NCBI RefSeq assembly: GCF_011764425.1
Contig: NZ_BLPF01000004.1
Coordinates: 942,001 to 1,006,000, forward strand
Direction of reading: 5' to 3'
Source of the DNA: Phytohabitans houttuyneae
Lineage (GTDB): Bacteria; Actinomycetota; Actinomycetes; Mycobacteriales; Micromonosporaceae
Length of the DNA stretch: 64,000 nucleotides
Below the pieces are notes generated by a model, which worked only from the letters and a program-made list of their open reading frames with translations, was not told the origin of the DNA and made no database searches. Shown here in pieces: positions 28,435 through 37,083 of the stretch (position 1 is the first letter of the stretch; each line of letters begins with the position of its first letter). The position numbers and the translations under genes were made by a program.

Positions 28435-28470
28435 GGGCTCCCGATGCCAAGGACCCCCGCAGGCCCTCAG
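28431..28470. terminator. Hairpin spanning two converging stop codons
   Basis: Arms CTGAGGGC (28431-28438) and GCCCTCAG (28463-28470) pair perfectly over 8 bp. They include the stop codon of the ROK gene and of the opposite small gene. It may act in both directions; the loop is long (24 nt) and no T-run is seen. Confidence 0.4.
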
Positions 28471-28795
28471 CTCGGCTCCTCCGCGCTCGTGCCAGGCAGT
28501 TCGCGCTTGGCTTCGCGGCCTTCGCGGCGCTTTTCCCGGACCAGCACGGCCAGGCCCGACGCGCCGAGCACGACCGCGATCGCCACCTTGAAGCCAGTCT
28601 TGCCCAGCGCCAGGTAACCGCCGATGTGGCTGAGCACCCCAGCCACCAGCGAGGATCTCCATACCGCGGCCCGTCGCTCGCCAGCACCCACCCGCGCAGC
28701 CAGAATCCGAGGACGATCAGCGCCAGCGCCACAACACCCGCGATCACCGCCGCCGTCGCCAGGACGCCGGTGCCCCGCCCGCTTCGTTCGACCAT
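28467..28795 (-). pseudogene. Small two-helix membrane protein, frameshifted
   Basis: From ATG 28795 one frame reads MVERSGRGTGVLATAAVIAG with a hydrophobic helix, then WVLASDGPRYGDPRWW. A second frame continues sensibly from about 28650 with AGVLSHIGGYLALGKTGFKV, another helix (AIAVVLGASGLAVLV) and the charged tail REKRREGREAKREL. Joining them by one frame change near 28645-28655 gives a plausible protein of about 109 aa. Either the gene is broken or the sequence has a one-base error. The function is unknown. Confidence 0.45.
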
Positions 28796-28930
28796 GCGAT
28801 GACGGTACGAACGGCCGAGGCGCCAATCGTCATGCCGGACAAGGAAATCGTCCTGTATCGCTGGGTAGAGTGCGGGTACGCCTGTGGCCGGGGTCACTGC
28901 CCGGCGGGCGGTGGTGAGCGGGAGGAAACC

Positions 28931-29239
28931 ATGGTTGTGCACACCGAGCGCGTGGCGTGGGACGGCGCTTCCGCCATCGTCGCGGCGCTTGACTCAGCGG
29001 CGCTCTACCCGTGGCTGCACGGCGAGGTGTCGGGCCTGCTCGGCGTGGCCGCGGGAGACGCCCTGCGCGACTCGTTCCGGATGCTGCACGGCCCGCAGGC
29101 CGACCGGCCGTTCGTGGAGACGGCCAAGTGGCGGGCCCGGCTGGACGAGGTCGTGCGCGCCGAGCCCCAGGTGGCCGGCCGGATCAGCGTGCTCGTCACC
29201 CAGGTCAACGCGCGCATCGCCCCGATCGGGCTGCGCTAA
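28931..29239 (+). CDS. Hypothetical protein
   Basis: A 102-aa protein beginning at ATG 28931, with a strong GGAGGAAACC ribosome site directly upstream. It is mostly helical and soluble, with no signal peptide or membrane helix. The C-terminal part (KWRARLDEVVRAEPQVAGRI) is amphipathic. I do not recognise the family. Its stop overlaps the stop of the converging response regulator gene by 4 bp. Confidence 0.55.
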   Translation: MVVHTERVAWDGASAIVAALDSAALYPWLHGEVSGLLGVAAGDALRDSFRMLHGPQADRPFVETAKWRARLDEVVRAEPQVAGRISVLVTQVNARIAPIGLR

Positions 29240-29934
29240 GGGCCCGCGCCAGGCGGGGCCGCGCGCCGCGGCCGCACCAGGCCGATGTCGTAGGCGAGGA
29301 TCGTGGCCTGCACGCGGTCGCGCACGTCCAGCTTGGTGAGCAGCGCGTTGACGTGGGTCTTGACCGTGCCGGTCGCGACGCCGAGGCGCTCGCCTATCTC
29401 CGCATTGGACAGTCCACTCGCGACAAGCGCGAGCACCTCCCGCTCGCGCGGGGTGAGCCCGGGCGGCGGTGACACCTCGGACGGCGGGGCGAGCGCCCCA
29501 CCGGCGAACGCCGCGATCAGGCGCCGCGTGACCGCCGGCGCGAGCATGCCCTCGCCGGCCGCGACCACCCGGATCGCGGCCAGCAGGTCGTCGGGGTTGG
29601 CGTCCTTGAGCAGGAAGCCGGACGCGCCGGCGCGCAGCGCCTCGAACACGTACGCGTCGAGGTCGAACGTGGTCAGCACCAGCACCCGCGGCGGGTCCGG
29701 CGCGCCGGTGAGCAGCCGCGTGGCGGTCAGCCCGTCCATGCCCGGCATGCGGATGTCCATCACGACCACGTCCGGGCGCAGGCTGCCGGCGAGCTCGACC
29801 GCGGCCGCGCCGTCGGCGGCCATGCCGACCACGGACAGGTCAGGCTCGGCGTCGAGGATGGCGGCGAACCCGGCGCGCACGACCGGCTGGTCGTCGACGA
29901 CCAGGATGCGGGTCACGTCCCGGAGGGCAGCCAT
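29236..29934 (-). CDS. NarL/FixJ-type response regulator
   Basis: A 232-aa regulator. The receiver domain (residues 8-125) has ILVVDDQPVVRAGF with the acidic pair, phosphoacceptor Asp in VVVMDIRMPGMDG, Thr in VLVLTTFDLDAYVF and Lys in GFLLKDANP. The LuxR-type HTH (about 160-225) has LTPREREVLALVASGLSNAE and VATGTVKTHVNALLTKL. It overlaps the start-proximal end of the upstream kinase gene by 22 bp on the same strand and is certainly its partner. Targets are unknown. Confidence 0.93.
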   Translation of the reverse strand: MAALRDVTRILVVDDQPVVRAGFAAILDAEPDLSVVGMAADGAAAVELAGSLRPDVVVMDIRMPGMDGLTATRLLTGAPDPPRVLVLTTFDLDAYVFEALRAGASGFLLKDANPDDLLAAIRVVAAGEGMLAPAVTRRLIAAFAGGALAPPSEVSPPPGLTPREREVLALVASGLSNAEIGERLGVATGTVKTHVNALLTKLDVRDRVQATILAYDIGLVRPRRAAPPGAGP

Positions 29935-32189
29935 ACGTCCATCGTCCCTGTCTGGTCCACCGTCATGCGGCCGCCGATCGCCGCGACCCGCGCCCGCAGC
30001 CCGGCCGCGACCGGGCCGGCTGTCGCCGAGGGCACGCCGGTCACCGTGATCCGCAGGTCGGCCGGACCGTAGCCGAGGGTCACCCGCGCCGGGCCGTCGT
30101 CGCCCGCGCCGAGGGCGGTCTCCACCACGCGGTACGCCGACACGTCCACCGCCGGCGGCAGCATCGGCACCGGCGCCGGGGAGTCGAGCTCGACCCGCCG
30201 CCCGGCCGCGCGCAGCTCGCGGCAGAGCGCGTCGATCGCGGCCGCGGTGGGCTGTGGCGTCCGCTCCGGGTCCACCCGCAGGTCGCCGAGCAGGTCACGC
30301 ATCGCCGCCAGCGCCGCGCGGGCGGACTCCAGTACCGCGTCCAACCGGCCGCCCTCGGCTGCCTCGGTGACCTGCGCGGCGTGCCGCAGCACCGCGGCGC
30401 GCAGCCCGGCGGCGATGCGCAGCCGCTCGGCGTACGCGAGCTCGACCGCGCTCGCCGTGGAAGCGGCCACCGCCCGCCGCTCCCGGGACACGACACCCTC
30501 GCGGCGCAGCCGGGCCACGAAGCCGGCGACGCACACCGGGGCGGCGAGCAGCAGGTAGGGCGCGGAGGTGGGCACGAGCAGGACGCCCATCGGCGCCGGC
30601 GCGATCGGCTGCCCCATCAGCCACCCGTCGAGCGCGAACGTCAGCAGCGTTACCGCGCCGTGCACCCCCGCGGCGAGCGGTATCGAGAGCCAGGTGAGGT
30701 GGCGGGGCCGGCCGTACGCGGCGACCGCGTAGACGGCGACGAGGTCCGCGCCGATGCCCGCGAAGAGCGCCGCGAGCGAGGAGTCCGGCAGCAGTCGAAG
30801 CCCGGCGACGACCGGCCACAGCGCGGTGGTGGAAAGCACCGCACCGAGCACCAGCCACGGCGCGCGGCGGCGCCACAGCAGCGGCAGGGCGTGTGCCGCG
30901 GTGAGCAGGGCCGCGAGCGCCGCGGCGGCGCCGTCCACCCGCGGCATCGTGGGGTCGGGCACGAGCATCAGCGCGACCGGGAGCGCCGCGGCGGCCAGCG
31001 CGATCGCGATGTCGGCCAGCCTCGGCCCGCGCACCCGCCGCAACGAACGCTCCATTGTGGACGCTGCCGACTCTGGCAGCAGCGCGCGCACCCGCCACCC
31101 GCCGTCGGGGTCCGGTCCGGCGTCGAGCGTGCCACCCGTGGACGCCGCCCGCTCCCGCATGCCGGCCATGCCCCGCCCGGAGCCCAGCCCGCCGGCGGCG
31201 GCCGGTGCGGTGGCGGCGCCGTTTGCGACGAGTACCTCGACCGCGCCGCCGCGCTGGCACAGCGCGACCTCCACGGCGCCTCCGGGGGCGTGGCGCAGCG
31301 CGTTGGTGAGCGCCTCGCGCACGATCCCGTACGCCGCGTCGGCGACCGGGCCGGCCAACGAGTCCACGCTCAGCCGGGTGGTGACCGGCTGGCCGAGCGC
31401 GGCGAAGCCGGCCGCCAGCTCCTCGATCCGGTGGCCCAGCCCGGATCCGCCCTCCAGCTCGACACCGCGCATGACGGCGACGAGGCGGTGCAGCGCCGAC
31501 TCGGTCTCCCGGCCGGTGCGGGCCGCGAACTCCAGCGCCTCGCCGGCGAGCTCCGGCTGCCGGGCGGCGAGGCGCTGAGCGGCGGTCACGGTGACCACAA
31601 TGGACGTCAGGTGGTGCGCGCTCACGTCGTGCAGCTCGCGGGCCAGCCGCTGGCGCTCCTGCACCGAGGCCTGCTGCCGGTCGGCCTCGGCCCGCGCCAG
31701 GCGGTCGGCGGCCTCGCGACGGGCCGCCCGCCATCGCCGCCGGCTGCGCCCCAGGCCGGCCGCGAGCAGGTACACGACGACGCCGATCACGATGTTGCCG
31801 AGGTAGTCGCGCGGGTCGCGGTACAGGAAAAGGCCGATGGCCGCCTGCCACGCGATGAGCACGACCGTGACCGCGAACGTGACGCGGACCGGCCGGCGGG
31901 CGCCCACCGAGTACAGCGCAATGACGTCGGCGAAGATGAGCACCACGAGGGAGTCGCGGGGTGTGGCGACGAGGCCCAGCGTCAGTGCCGGGATGATCAC
32001 GGCCAGCGCGCCGACCGGTGCCCGCAGCCGCCAGCCGAGCGCGGTGCAGGCCAGCGCGGTCGCGGCGAGTGCGGCCGCCACCTCCACCCGGTCGACCGAA
32101 GTGCCGAGCAGCAAGGGAAGACCCGGCCACAGCGCCGCCTGACCGGCGGCCAGCAGTGCGGGCAGCACCCAGCTTCGCAGGACCCCCAT
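29913..32189 (-). CDS. Histidine kinase with a second, degenerate kinase module
   Basis: About 758 aa, roughly twice the usual size of a NarL-system kinase. Module 1: five or six membrane helices (residues 8-145), HisKA_3 box RLARELHDVSAHHLTSIVV with phospho-His at about 187, N-box EALTNALRHAPGG and G-box GSGRGMAGMRERAASTGG. Module 2 (from about residue 400) repeats the plan: six helices, then ERLRIAAGLRAAVLRHAAQ where the His-Asp is gone, a region without the N-box Asn, and AGLRARVAAIGGRM as a remnant G-box. The second half therefore looks like a sensor plus pseudokinase fused in tandem. The start ATG 32189 is chosen over longer frames. It is paired with the regulator at 29236-29934. Confidence 0.88.
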   Translation of the reverse strand: MGVLRSWVLPALLAAGQAALWPGLPLLLGTSVDRVEVAAALAATALACTALGWRLRAPVGALAVIIPALTLGLVATPRDSLVVLIFADVIALYSVGARRPVRVTFAVTVVLIAWQAAIGLFLYRDPRDYLGNIVIGVVVYLLAAGLGRSRRRWRAARREAADRLARAEADRQQASVQERQRLARELHDVSAHHLTSIVVTVTAAQRLAARQPELAGEALEFAARTGRETESALHRLVAVMRGVELEGGSGLGHRIEELAAGFAALGQPVTTRLSVDSLAGPVADAAYGIVREALTNALRHAPGGAVEVALCQRGGAVEVLVANGAATAPAAAGGLGSGRGMAGMRERAASTGGTLDAGPDPDGGWRVRALLPESAASTMERSLRRVRGPRLADIAIALAAAALPVALMLVPDPTMPRVDGAAAALAALLTAAHALPLLWRRRAPWLVLGAVLSTTALWPVVAGLRLLPDSSLAALFAGIGADLVAVYAVAAYGRPRHLTWLSIPLAAGVHGAVTLLTFALDGWLMGQPIAPAPMGVLLVPTSAPYLLLAAPVCVAGFVARLRREGVVSRERRAVAASTASAVELAYAERLRIAAGLRAAVLRHAAQVTEAAEGGRLDAVLESARAALAAMRDLLGDLRVDPERTPQPTAAAIDALCRELRAAGRRVELDSPAPVPMLPPAVDVSAYRVVETALGAGDDGPARVTLGYGPADLRITVTGVPSATAGPVAAGLRARVAAIGGRMTVDQTGTMDVWLPSGT

Positions 32190-32445
32190 GACGGATATGA
32201 CGATAGGGCGCCACGCCGGCCGCGGGCATCCGACCGAGGGTGTAGGGCACCTATACCTCGGGAGGTAGTTGGCATCCGTTAACGCTGCGCATTGTGGACA
32301 GCTTCCGCGTGTATCGGCTCGACCGAGTGACTCTGCGTGCTTAGGTTCGCACCGGATGTATTTCCTTGGTGCCGGTCGCGTCGCCAGCCCGCGACCGGCC
32401 GGCACCCACCCATCAGGAGGCATGACTCGTGTGGGGGAGTCGGTC

Positions 32446-32733
32446 ATGATCGATGAAGTCGAGGTGCGGCGCGAGCTCAACTGCGCCGCACACGCGTTGG
32501 ACCAGGCGGCGGCGTTCCTGGCCGGGTACGACGCCGCGCACGCGGCTCAGCTGGGCATGGCAGCCGGCTGGGAGTCGCCGCTCGCGCTGACCCTCCGCGA
32601 CGGCCGCCAGGCGGTCGACCGGGTGGCCGCCTATGTGCGGGCCCTGGCGGGAGAGCAGGCGGCTGGCGAGTCGCTCAACGGTGTACCGGTACGGCGGATG
32701 GCACTGCTACGTCACGGCGACCCGGGAGAGTAG
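32446..32733 (+). CDS. Hypothetical protein
   Basis: A 95-aa soluble, helical protein (EVRRELNCAAHALDQAAAFL at its N terminus) that ends in a basic, charged tail. I do not recognise it. The start is ambiguous: ATG 32446 has GGGGAG 7 nt upstream, GTG 32431 has AGGAGG 10 nt upstream, and ATG 32422 is too close to that AGGAGG. It stands alone between the kinase gene (divergent) and the AraC gene (convergent, 82 bp). Confidence 0.5.
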   Translation: MIDEVEVRRELNCAAHALDQAAAFLAGYDAAHAAQLGMAAGWESPLALTLRDGRQAVDRVAAYVRALAGEQAAGESLNGVPVRRMALLRHGDPGE

Positions 32734-32815
32734 CCCCCGGCCCTGCCCGGGGCGCGTCGTGGCGGCGGTAGGCCCGGGCGGGGCGTGGTGGCGTCCGGGC
32801 CATCCGTCGTGCGCG

Positions 32816-33511
32816 TCAAGGCACCGGGTGCTCGTGCAGCGTCTCAGCCGGCGCGCGGCCGTACTCGCTGCGGTAGGCGGCGGCGAATCGCCCCAGGTGT
32901 GCGAAGCCCCACCGGTTTGCGACGCTCGCCACCGTCTCCTTTCCGGGCTCGGCGGCGTACAGGTCGGCGTGCGCGCGCGACAGCCGCAGCCGCCGCAGGT
33001 ACGCCATCGGTGGCATGCCCACGTGCTGGCGGAAGCCCTCCTGCAGTGTCCGCACGCTCGCGCCGGCGACCGCGGCGAGCGAGGTGGCGGTGAACGCGCG
33101 TTCGGGCTCGGCCTCCATCGCGTCGATGGCCCGCTTGACCGCGCGGGGGCGGCTCGCCGGCTCCGGTTGCGCGGTCTCCTCGCGGAGCCGGTCGGCGGTG
33201 GCCGCCAGCAGCCCGCTCAGCACCGCGTGCCAGAGCTGCCCGGCGAGTATCGGCTGGTAGATGAGACCCTCGGGATCTTCCATCTCGGCGCGCATCAGCG
33301 CGGCGAGCCGGGCCAGGCTGCGGCCGGCCCCGGTGCTGAGGTCGGCCTCGGTGGGGATCGCCTCCACGGCCGGGAGGTCCGGGCGGGAGACGTCGTGCTG
33401 CCGCGGCACCGGGACCACCGGGCCGAACTCGATGACCGGTAGGCGGGGGGCGGGTGCTCCGGCCGGCACGCACGGCTCGACGGCCAGTGCGCAGTAAGTG
33501 ATCTCCCGCAT
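32816..33511 (-). CDS. AraC family transcriptional regulator, short sensor domain
   Basis: A 231-aa regulator. The C-terminal two-HTH domain (about residues 120-228) is complete: AFTATSLAAVAGASVRTLQE and GMPPMAYLRRLRLSRAHADL with the closing VANRWGFAHLGRFAAAYRSE. The N-terminal effector part is only about 110 residues, shorter than the 180-200 typical of the AraC_binding_2 group it resembles (SLARLAALMRAEMEDPEGL), so the first half of that domain seems lost or replaced. A palindrome just upstream may be its own operator. Confidence 0.85.
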   Translation of the reverse strand: MREITYCALAVEPCVPAGAPAPRLPVIEFGPVVPVPRQHDVSRPDLPAVEAIPTEADLSTGAGRSLARLAALMRAEMEDPEGLIYQPILAGQLWHAVLSGLLAATADRLREETAQPEPASRPRAVKRAIDAMEAEPERAFTATSLAAVAGASVRTLQEGFRQHVGMPPMAYLRRLRLSRAHADLYAAEPGKETVASVANRWGFAHLGRFAAAYRSEYGRAPAETLHEHPVP

Positions 33512-33897
33512 ACCGGGAGTATTTTCCTACCGCTTCAAGCGGTCAACAGCTACTTGCAACTTTCATCAATGGCAGTACCTAATCGTGGCGGTTGCACACG
33601 CCCGGACTGTGATCAGTGCGATGCTGTTCCGTCCGTCAAGCCGTACTCCGGCCCCAAACGGCGACGATCACCCCAATTCACCCGGGTGGGCAGGCGATTC
33701 CAGTGGCGCCTCCCGGTACCCTGGTGGGTAGTTTGCGTGCGTGGGCCGTGGGTACTTATGGTGCTGACTGTCCGGGTTGGCCGCTTTTGTCACGGGAAAC
33801 CGGAAACATTGCGCCGCCGGGGGCTGGCGGCTGGCGGGGCGGAGGAATACGCTCGGTCGCGGCCCGCGTACTGACGAGGCGCCTGGGTTCCGGGCGG
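33512..33897. other. Divergent intergenic region
   Basis: About 385 bp between divergent genes. Apart from the palindrome at 33529-33543 I see no gene, RNA motif or repeat in it. The frame of the STAS gene stays open upstream to about 33616, but without family-like sequence. Confidence 0.5.
33529..33543. promoter_or_regulatory. Palindrome upstream of the AraC gene (candidate operator)
   Basis: ACCGCTT-c-AAGCGGT, perfect 7-bp arms, 18-32 bp upstream of the AraC start codon, in the place where an autoregulatory site would lie. Binding is not shown. Confidence 0.35.
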
Positions 33898-34278
33898 GTG
33901 GAGGTGTTGCGTGAGCCTGTCGATCGTGACGTCGGTTTCCCCGGCGGTGTTGTGGAGATTGCTCCGCGCGGAGAGATCGATGTCGACACGGCGCACGAGG
34001 TGCGTGAGGCGGTGGCGGCGGTGCTCACAAAGAGCCGACCGAGCCGCATCGAGCTCAACATGAGACTGGTCACCTTCATTGACTCGGTGGGCATCAGCGC
34101 GATGGTCGCCGGGTTCCAGACGGCCGAGGTGAGCGGTGTCAAGCTGCTGGTGACCGAGCCGAGCCGGTTCGTCCATCGCCAGCTGTGGGTCACCGGGCTG
34201 CTCGGCCTCTTCGGTGCACCCGAGCCTTATTTCGCGGGCACGGCCCCGGCACCCGAGGTTCCGTCCACCGGCGTCTGA
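33898..34278 (+). CDS. STAS domain protein (anti-sigma factor antagonist-like)
   Basis: About 126 aa with a single STAS domain (residues about 18-105): VEIAPRGEIDVDTAHEVREA, RIELNMRLVTFIDSVGISAM with the Ser that is the phosphorylation site in SpoIIAA-type proteins, then VKLLVTEPSRFVHRQLWVTG. It would bind an anti-sigma kinase and release a sigma factor when not phosphorylated. No anti-sigma gene is adjacent. The start is uncertain (GTG 33898, GTG 33904 or TTG 33907), and no strong ribosome site is seen. Confidence 0.8.
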   Translation: MEVLREPVDRDVGFPGGVVEIAPRGEIDVDTAHEVREAVAAVLTKSRPSRIELNMRLVTFIDSVGISAMVAGFQTAEVSGVKLLVTEPSRFVHRQLWVTGLLGLFGAPEPYFAGTAPAPEVPSTGV

Positions 34279-34402
34279 CCACGATTTCTCGGCACCCTGT
34301 GGTGATTGGGCAATCGCGTAGCGTGCGAGACGTTCATCGATGTCGTGTGACACGCAACTGGGCCTTGTAAATCATCCAGCGTGTACGGAATAGTCCGGTG
34401 GC

Positions 34403-35245
34403 GTGACGCTGCTGCGGATGGGCACCGCCATCGTCGGGCGGTACATCGTCTTGCGGCCGATCGGGCGCGGGGGCGTGTCGGTCGTATACGAGGCAGTGGA
34501 CGCGGTCTCCCCGCGCCCACTAGCCGTCAAGGTGCTGTCTCCGGAGCTGGCCGATGACGTCCGCGCGCAGGACAACGTCAGGCGTGAGGCGCTGATTACG
34601 CAGCGGCTGCGGCATCCGAGCGTGCCCCGGATCTACGAGTTCGGCGACATGCCGCTGCCTGACGGCGGATCCGCGCCGTACATGGTGATGGAGCTGCTCT
34701 CCGGCGTCTCGCTTGCCGACCGGCTCGCCGACGGCCCGCTGCCGTGGGAGGAGGCCCTGCACGTCGCGGCCACCGTCGCCGACGTGCTGGCGGTCGCCCA
34801 CCGCCGCGGCTTCGTGCACCGCGACCTGACGATCGAAAACATCATGCTGACCCGCGACGGCGTAAAGATCATCGACTTCGGCCTCGCGACCACTGTGGAC
34901 CGTCCACGCAACGACCGCCCCCGGGTGACCAGGACCACCGTGCCGCGCCGCCCCGTGGTGCCCGCACACCCGGTCACCAGCGCCGCCCAGCCGGCCGACG
35001 ACGTCTACGCGCTGGGCGTGCTGCTCTACCAGATGCTGACCGGCCGCTCGCCGTACCCCGGCACGCTGGAGCTGCCGCACGTCCGCCACCTCGCGCCGAC
35101 CCCGGTGCTCGCGGTCCCCGGGCTGCCCCGGCAGATCTCCGACATGTGCCGGTCGTGCATGAACAAGCGCCCCGCCGACCGCCCGACAAGCCGCGACGTG
35201 GCGTTCGCGCTCTGGGGCATGCTGCCCGCACCCTCGCCAAACTGA
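34403..35245 (+). CDS. Hanks-type Ser/Thr protein kinase, soluble
   Basis: A 280-aa protein that is just the kinase domain, with no membrane helix or PASTA repeats. Glycine loop RPIGRGGVSVVYEAVD, ATP-binding Lys in LAVKVLSPELA, catalytic loop FVHRDLTIENIML (Asp and Asn kept, but TI replaces the usual KP) and IDFGLATT for Mg binding. The activation segment is short, and DDVYALGVLLYQMLTGRSPY is the F helix. The enzyme is probably active, with the altered catalytic loop as a caveat. The start is GTG 34403, or ATG 34418 would give MGTAIVGRY. Target proteins are unknown. Confidence 0.87.
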   Translation: MTLLRMGTAIVGRYIVLRPIGRGGVSVVYEAVDAVSPRPLAVKVLSPELADDVRAQDNVRREALITQRLRHPSVPRIYEFGDMPLPDGGSAPYMVMELLSGVSLADRLADGPLPWEEALHVAATVADVLAVAHRRGFVHRDLTIENIMLTRDGVKIIDFGLATTVDRPRNDRPRVTRTTVPRRPVVPAHPVTSAAQPADDVYALGVLLYQMLTGRSPYPGTLELPHVRHLAPTPVLAVPGLPRQISDMCRSCMNKRPADRPTSRDVAFALWGMLPAPSPN

Positions 35246-35262
35246 GGCGCTCCCAGCCAGAT

Positions 35263-36060
35263 CTAGGGGAGTTCGAAGTCCACCTCGGTGACGGCCCGCA
35301 CGGCGGTGACCGTGGCGTAGCCGTCGGCCAGCAGCGCCAGGTCGGTGCCCTCCTCCAGACGGGCGGTGGACTGCTCCAGCGCCGTGCGCACGTAGTCGCG
35401 TCCCCGCTCCGCGACCGCCATCGACACCTGGCCGAAGCGGGCCAGCCGCGCCTGCCGCACCCCTTTGACGGCGTCGCGCGGCAGGTCCGGGACGTTGAGG
35501 TTCAGCACGGTGCCCTCGGGAAGGTCCTTGACCGTGGGCAGCAGGGCGGCCGCGATGGCCGCGGCGGTCTCCCAGTGCCGCCGCTCGTCGTCGCCGGCCG
35601 GTCGCACGGCGGCGGCGCCGCCGCTGGCCGCGGAGGCCGCGCCGGCGGACAGCACGTCGAGGGAGACGGCCATGGCACGGGAACCGTTTTCTGCGGCGGT
35701 GAACGCGGCGCCGACCGTGCCCGAGTGGAGCACCGCGATGCCGGCGTTGGCGCCCCGGTTGATGCCCGAGAAGACCAGGTCCGGTGGCGGCCCGAAGGCG
35801 CCCCGCGTGGCGATCAGCGCGATGAAGGCGGGCGAGCCGGCCACACCGTACGCCTCGACGCCGTCCAGCCCGTCGAGCTCGTGCGCCGCCACCACGATGC
35901 GCCCGTCCTCCTCCACGGCCGTCATGGCCGCGCCCATGCCGCTCGCCTCGTTGCTGGGCGCGGCGACGACCACGTCCTCGCCCGCGTCGGCCAGCGCCAG
36001 CGCCAGGAAGCGGATGCCGGGCGCTTCGACACCGTCGTCGTTGGTGACAAGTACCCTCAT
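35263..36060 (-). CDS. surE: 5'/3'-nucleotidase SurE
   Basis: A 265-aa metal-dependent phosphatase. MRVLVTNDDGVEAPGI gives the Asp-Asp metal site, APSNEASGMG the Ser and VFSGINRGANAG the Asn site, all SurE hallmarks. SurE removes phosphate from nucleoside monophosphates and short polyphosphate. ATG 36060 overlaps the end of the PfkB kinase gene (4 bp), so the two are translated together. Confidence 0.93.
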   Translation of the reverse strand: MRVLVTNDDGVEAPGIRFLALALADAGEDVVVAAPSNEASGMGAAMTAVEEDGRIVVAAHELDGLDGVEAYGVAGSPAFIALIATRGAFGPPPDLVFSGINRGANAGIAVLHSGTVGAAFTAAENGSRAMAVSLDVLSAGAASAASGGAAAVRPAGDDERRHWETAAAIAAALLPTVKDLPEGTVLNLNVPDLPRDAVKGVRQARLARFGQVSMAVAERGRDYVRTALEQSTARLEEGTDLALLADGYATVTAVRAVTEVDFELP

Positions 36061-36980
36061 CGTTCCAGTCTCCGTAGGCTCACCCTGTCGACCAGGCTGC
36101 GCACCGCGTCGGCCCGGCCGCTGCCGAGCCCGTGGCGGGTCACGTTGAGCGCGCCGGCGGCGGCGCCGGTCCGGACCGCGGTCTGCAGGTCGCCGCCCTG
36201 CGCCAGCACGGCGCACACGCCGGCGGTCATCGAGTCGCCGGCACCGCGCGAGTCGGCCACCTCGAAGCTCGGCGTCTCGACCGCGTACGCCACGCCGTCG
36301 AGCAGCGCGAAGGCACCCTTGTCCGCCCGGCTGACCAGGACCGCGGTGGCCCCGTCGCCGTTCAGCCCGTGCAGCGCGCGCACCAGCTCGGCCTCGCTGT
36401 CGTCCTTGGCCCGCCCGTCGGCGATCAGCTCCTCGTGGCTGACCTTCACGAAGTACGGGCGGCCGGTCAGCACCTCGGCCAGGTAGTCGCCGGACAGGTC
36501 CGCCACCACCCGGACGCCGTTGCTGCCGAGGTCGGAGGCGAGGCGCCGGTACATGTCGGCGGGCAGCGTGGACGGGTCCGCCGGGCCGCTCAGCACCGCC
36601 ACCTGCGCCTGCAGGCCCTCGGCGAGCGCCATGCTGTAGAGCTCGTCCAGGTCGTGCCGCCCGAGCGGCTCGCCGGGCACGTCCGCGATCTCCGTGCGGC
36701 TGCCGTCGCGCCGGTCGTGCACGTACCCGCCGCTGGTGGCCTCGCGGGTGACCACCCGCAGCTCGATGCCTTCGCTCGCGATCAGCGCTTGCAACACGTG
36801 GCCGATCTCGCCGCCGACTGTCGCGCACATCACCGTTCGGGTGCCCAGCTCGGTGATCATGCGGGCCTGCCAGACGCCCTGGCCGCCGGGGTGTACGTGG
36901 ATCTCCACCTCCTCGGCCGGCTGCTCGATCGTGACGGTGAGCAGGGGCGCGGGCGCGAAAACCAGGACGTGGTCGCTCAT
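36057..36980 (-). CDS. PfkB family carbohydrate kinase
   Basis: A 307-aa sugar kinase of the ribokinase/1-phosphofructokinase fold. HVHPGGQGVWQARMITELG carries the N-terminal glycine motif; near the C terminus ADSRGAGDSMTAGVCAVLAQ has the catalytic Asp (GAGDS) and anion hole. Related proteins phosphorylate fructose-1-P, tagatose-6-P or similar; the true substrate is unknown. It precedes surE in a two-gene operon with a 4-bp overlap, which may link sugar or nucleoside phosphorylation with dephosphorylation (inference). Confidence 0.87.
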   Translation of the reverse strand: MSDHVLVFAPAPLLTVTIEQPAEEVEIHVHPGGQGVWQARMITELGTRTVMCATVGGEIGHVLQALIASEGIELRVVTREATSGGYVHDRRDGSRTEIADVPGEPLGRHDLDELYSMALAEGLQAQVAVLSGPADPSTLPADMYRRLASDLGSNGVRVVADLSGDYLAEVLTGRPYFVKVSHEELIADGRAKDDSEAELVRALHGLNGDGATAVLVSRADKGAFALLDGVAYAVETPSFEVADSRGAGDSMTAGVCAVLAQGGDLQTAVRTGAAAGALNVTRHGLGSGRADAVRSLVDRVSLRRLER

Positions 36981-37083
36981 ACCCCCTAGTTCCCAGCCCG
37001 GGTCGCCGCTACGCCCCGGTGCGGGCGCCAGCTAGGCATTGATGGCTATGATTAGCGAACATCATCAATGGAGGGTTGTCTTC

